Source: Ignavibacteriales bacterium (lineage in GTDB: Bacteria; Bacteroidota; Ignavibacteria; Ignavibacteriales; Melioribacteraceae). Taken from it: DNA of 6,351 bases. The notes beneath the pieces are model-generated. The model saw nothing but the letters and a program-made list of their open reading frames with translations. It was not told the origin of the DNA and searched no databases. The translations under genes were made by a program, and so were the position numbers. Positions 5,853 to 6,351 of the stretch are shown here, in pieces. The DNA is taken from contig JAGVBL010000356.1 of the NCBI GenBank assembly GCA_020059785.1, positions 1 through 6,351 on the forward strand, in the 5' to 3' direction. The number at the start of each line of letters is the position of its first letter. Position 1 is the stretch's first letter.

Positions 5853-6351
5853 TTACTTCATCAAATAATCGCTTTGGTATGACGTATTTGATTGAGGAGT
5901 AGTAACGCAGTAAGTAAAATCTTTCTTTAACGAATAAGCACCAACTTCACCAGATTTAGAGAGAGCAACATAGCATACATTAACATCATCCAGGTTTTTA
6001 TTGGATTTATAAACTCTCTCAACAGCAAGTTCACATGCTTTTTGAGGTGATAATCCTTCTCTCATTTTTTCAACAATTAAAAAACTTCCTAATGTTCTCA
6101 TAACATATTCACCGTTGCCGGTAGAAACTGCTCCGCCTACATGATTATCAACAAATAATGCAGCACCAATAATTGGAGAATCGCCGACACGCCCATGTAA
6201 TTTAAACGCCATTCCGCTTGTAGAAACACCGCCGCTAATATTTTTATTCTTATCTATTGCCATCATTCCAATTGTATCGTGGTTTGTAGCTTTTTCGTTT
6301 TTCTTTTTCCATTCAATCCAGGCGGATTCAGCTTTTTTTGTAAGAAGATTC
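5853..6351 (-). CDS. Glycosylasparaginase, N4-(beta-N-acetylglucosaminyl)-L-asparaginase family (5' partial)
   Basis: N-terminal nucleophile hydrolase that cuts the amide between asparagine and N-acetylglucosamine, or acts on related beta-aspartyl substrates. The frame is open to the window edge (first full codon ends at 6350), giving the last 165 residues; the ATG at 6266 is internal and would remove the active site. HDTIGM (residues 24-29 of the fragment, Thr26 at 6273-6275) is the autocleavage site: the precursor is cut before Thr, which becomes the nucleophile of the beta subunit. The beta subunit appears complete and holds STSGM (43-47), GRVGDSP (53-59, the substrate-binding Arg and Asp) and STGNGE (76-81, matching the conserved Thr-Gly). 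The stretch from HDTIGM to STGNGE closely resembles the Flavobacterium enzyme. The upstream alpha subunit, and therefore any signal peptide, is not visible. It is transcribed towards prfA, with the palindromic repeat about 70 bp beyond its stop. Plain asparaginase or isoaspartyl peptidase is a less likely reading. Confidence 0.93.
   Translation of the reverse strand, partial: NLLTKKAESAWIEWKKKNEKATNHDTIGMMAIDKNKNISGGVSTSGMAFKLHGRVGDSPIIGAALFVDNHVGGAVSTGNGEYVMRTLGSFLIVEKMREGLSPQKACELAVERVYKSNKNLDDVNVCYVALSKSGEVGAYSLKKDFTYCVTTPQSNTSYQSDYLMK

Noticed and set aside
6264..6266. ATG at 6266 (minus strand) as the start of the glycosylasparaginase gene
   Set aside because: It lies two codons after the catalytic Thr-Ile-Gly; starting here would remove the nucleophile, and the frame continues upstream to the window edge.

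Overview
The window holds five protein-coding genes, two of them cut by the window ends, and one roughly 550-bp intergenic stretch full of repeats. The DNA is AT-rich, and four of the five genes end in TAA. The proteins have the flavour of the Bacteroidetes/Chlorobi/Ignavibacteria lineage: a soluble GAF kinase with a long acidic tail, a MiaA of the 'GTGKD' subtype, and a bacterial glycosylasparaginase very like the Flavobacterium enzyme. I favour an Ignavibacteria-like organism, but this is inferred from protein style and no marker gene proves it.

Left part (1-1873, + strand): the 3' part of a large signalling protein. A long, acidic, probably disordered N-terminal region with internal repeats is followed by a GAF domain, a dimerisation helix and a complete GHKL ATPase domain. 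The reading frame is open from the first bases of the window, so the real start lies upstream. The residue that should be the phospho-accepting histidine is a glutamine, so this looks like a histidine-kinase relative that cannot autophosphorylate at the usual site.

Middle (1918-5295, + strand): miaA (tRNA A37 prenylation), a GT-A fold glycosyltransferase overlapping miaA by four bases, and prfA (peptide release factor 1) 70 bp further on. miaA and prfA both serve translation: one modifies tRNAs that read UNN codons, the other terminates at UAA/UAG. The glycosyltransferase between them has no obvious link to either and is probably translationally coupled to miaA.

Intergenic stretch (5296-5852): a perfect 89-bp direct repeat occurs at 5341-5429 and 5663-5751. 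The second copy continues into a complete four-unit palindrome built of CGCAGAG/CGCAAAG heptamers. The first copy breaks off inside its right arm. The 233 bp between the copies are bounded by 13-bp inverted repeats (12 of 13 matching), as in a small non-autonomous mobile element. I see no credible gene here.

Right end (5853-6351, - strand, convergent with prfA): the C-terminal half of a glycosylasparaginase, including the conserved HDTIGM autocleavage site and the whole beta subunit. Its alpha subunit and any signal peptide lie beyond the window.

No complete new multi-gene system is visible. The points most worth following are the kinase without its histidine, the repeats in its acidic tail, and the nested repeat/inverted-repeat structure downstream of prfA.
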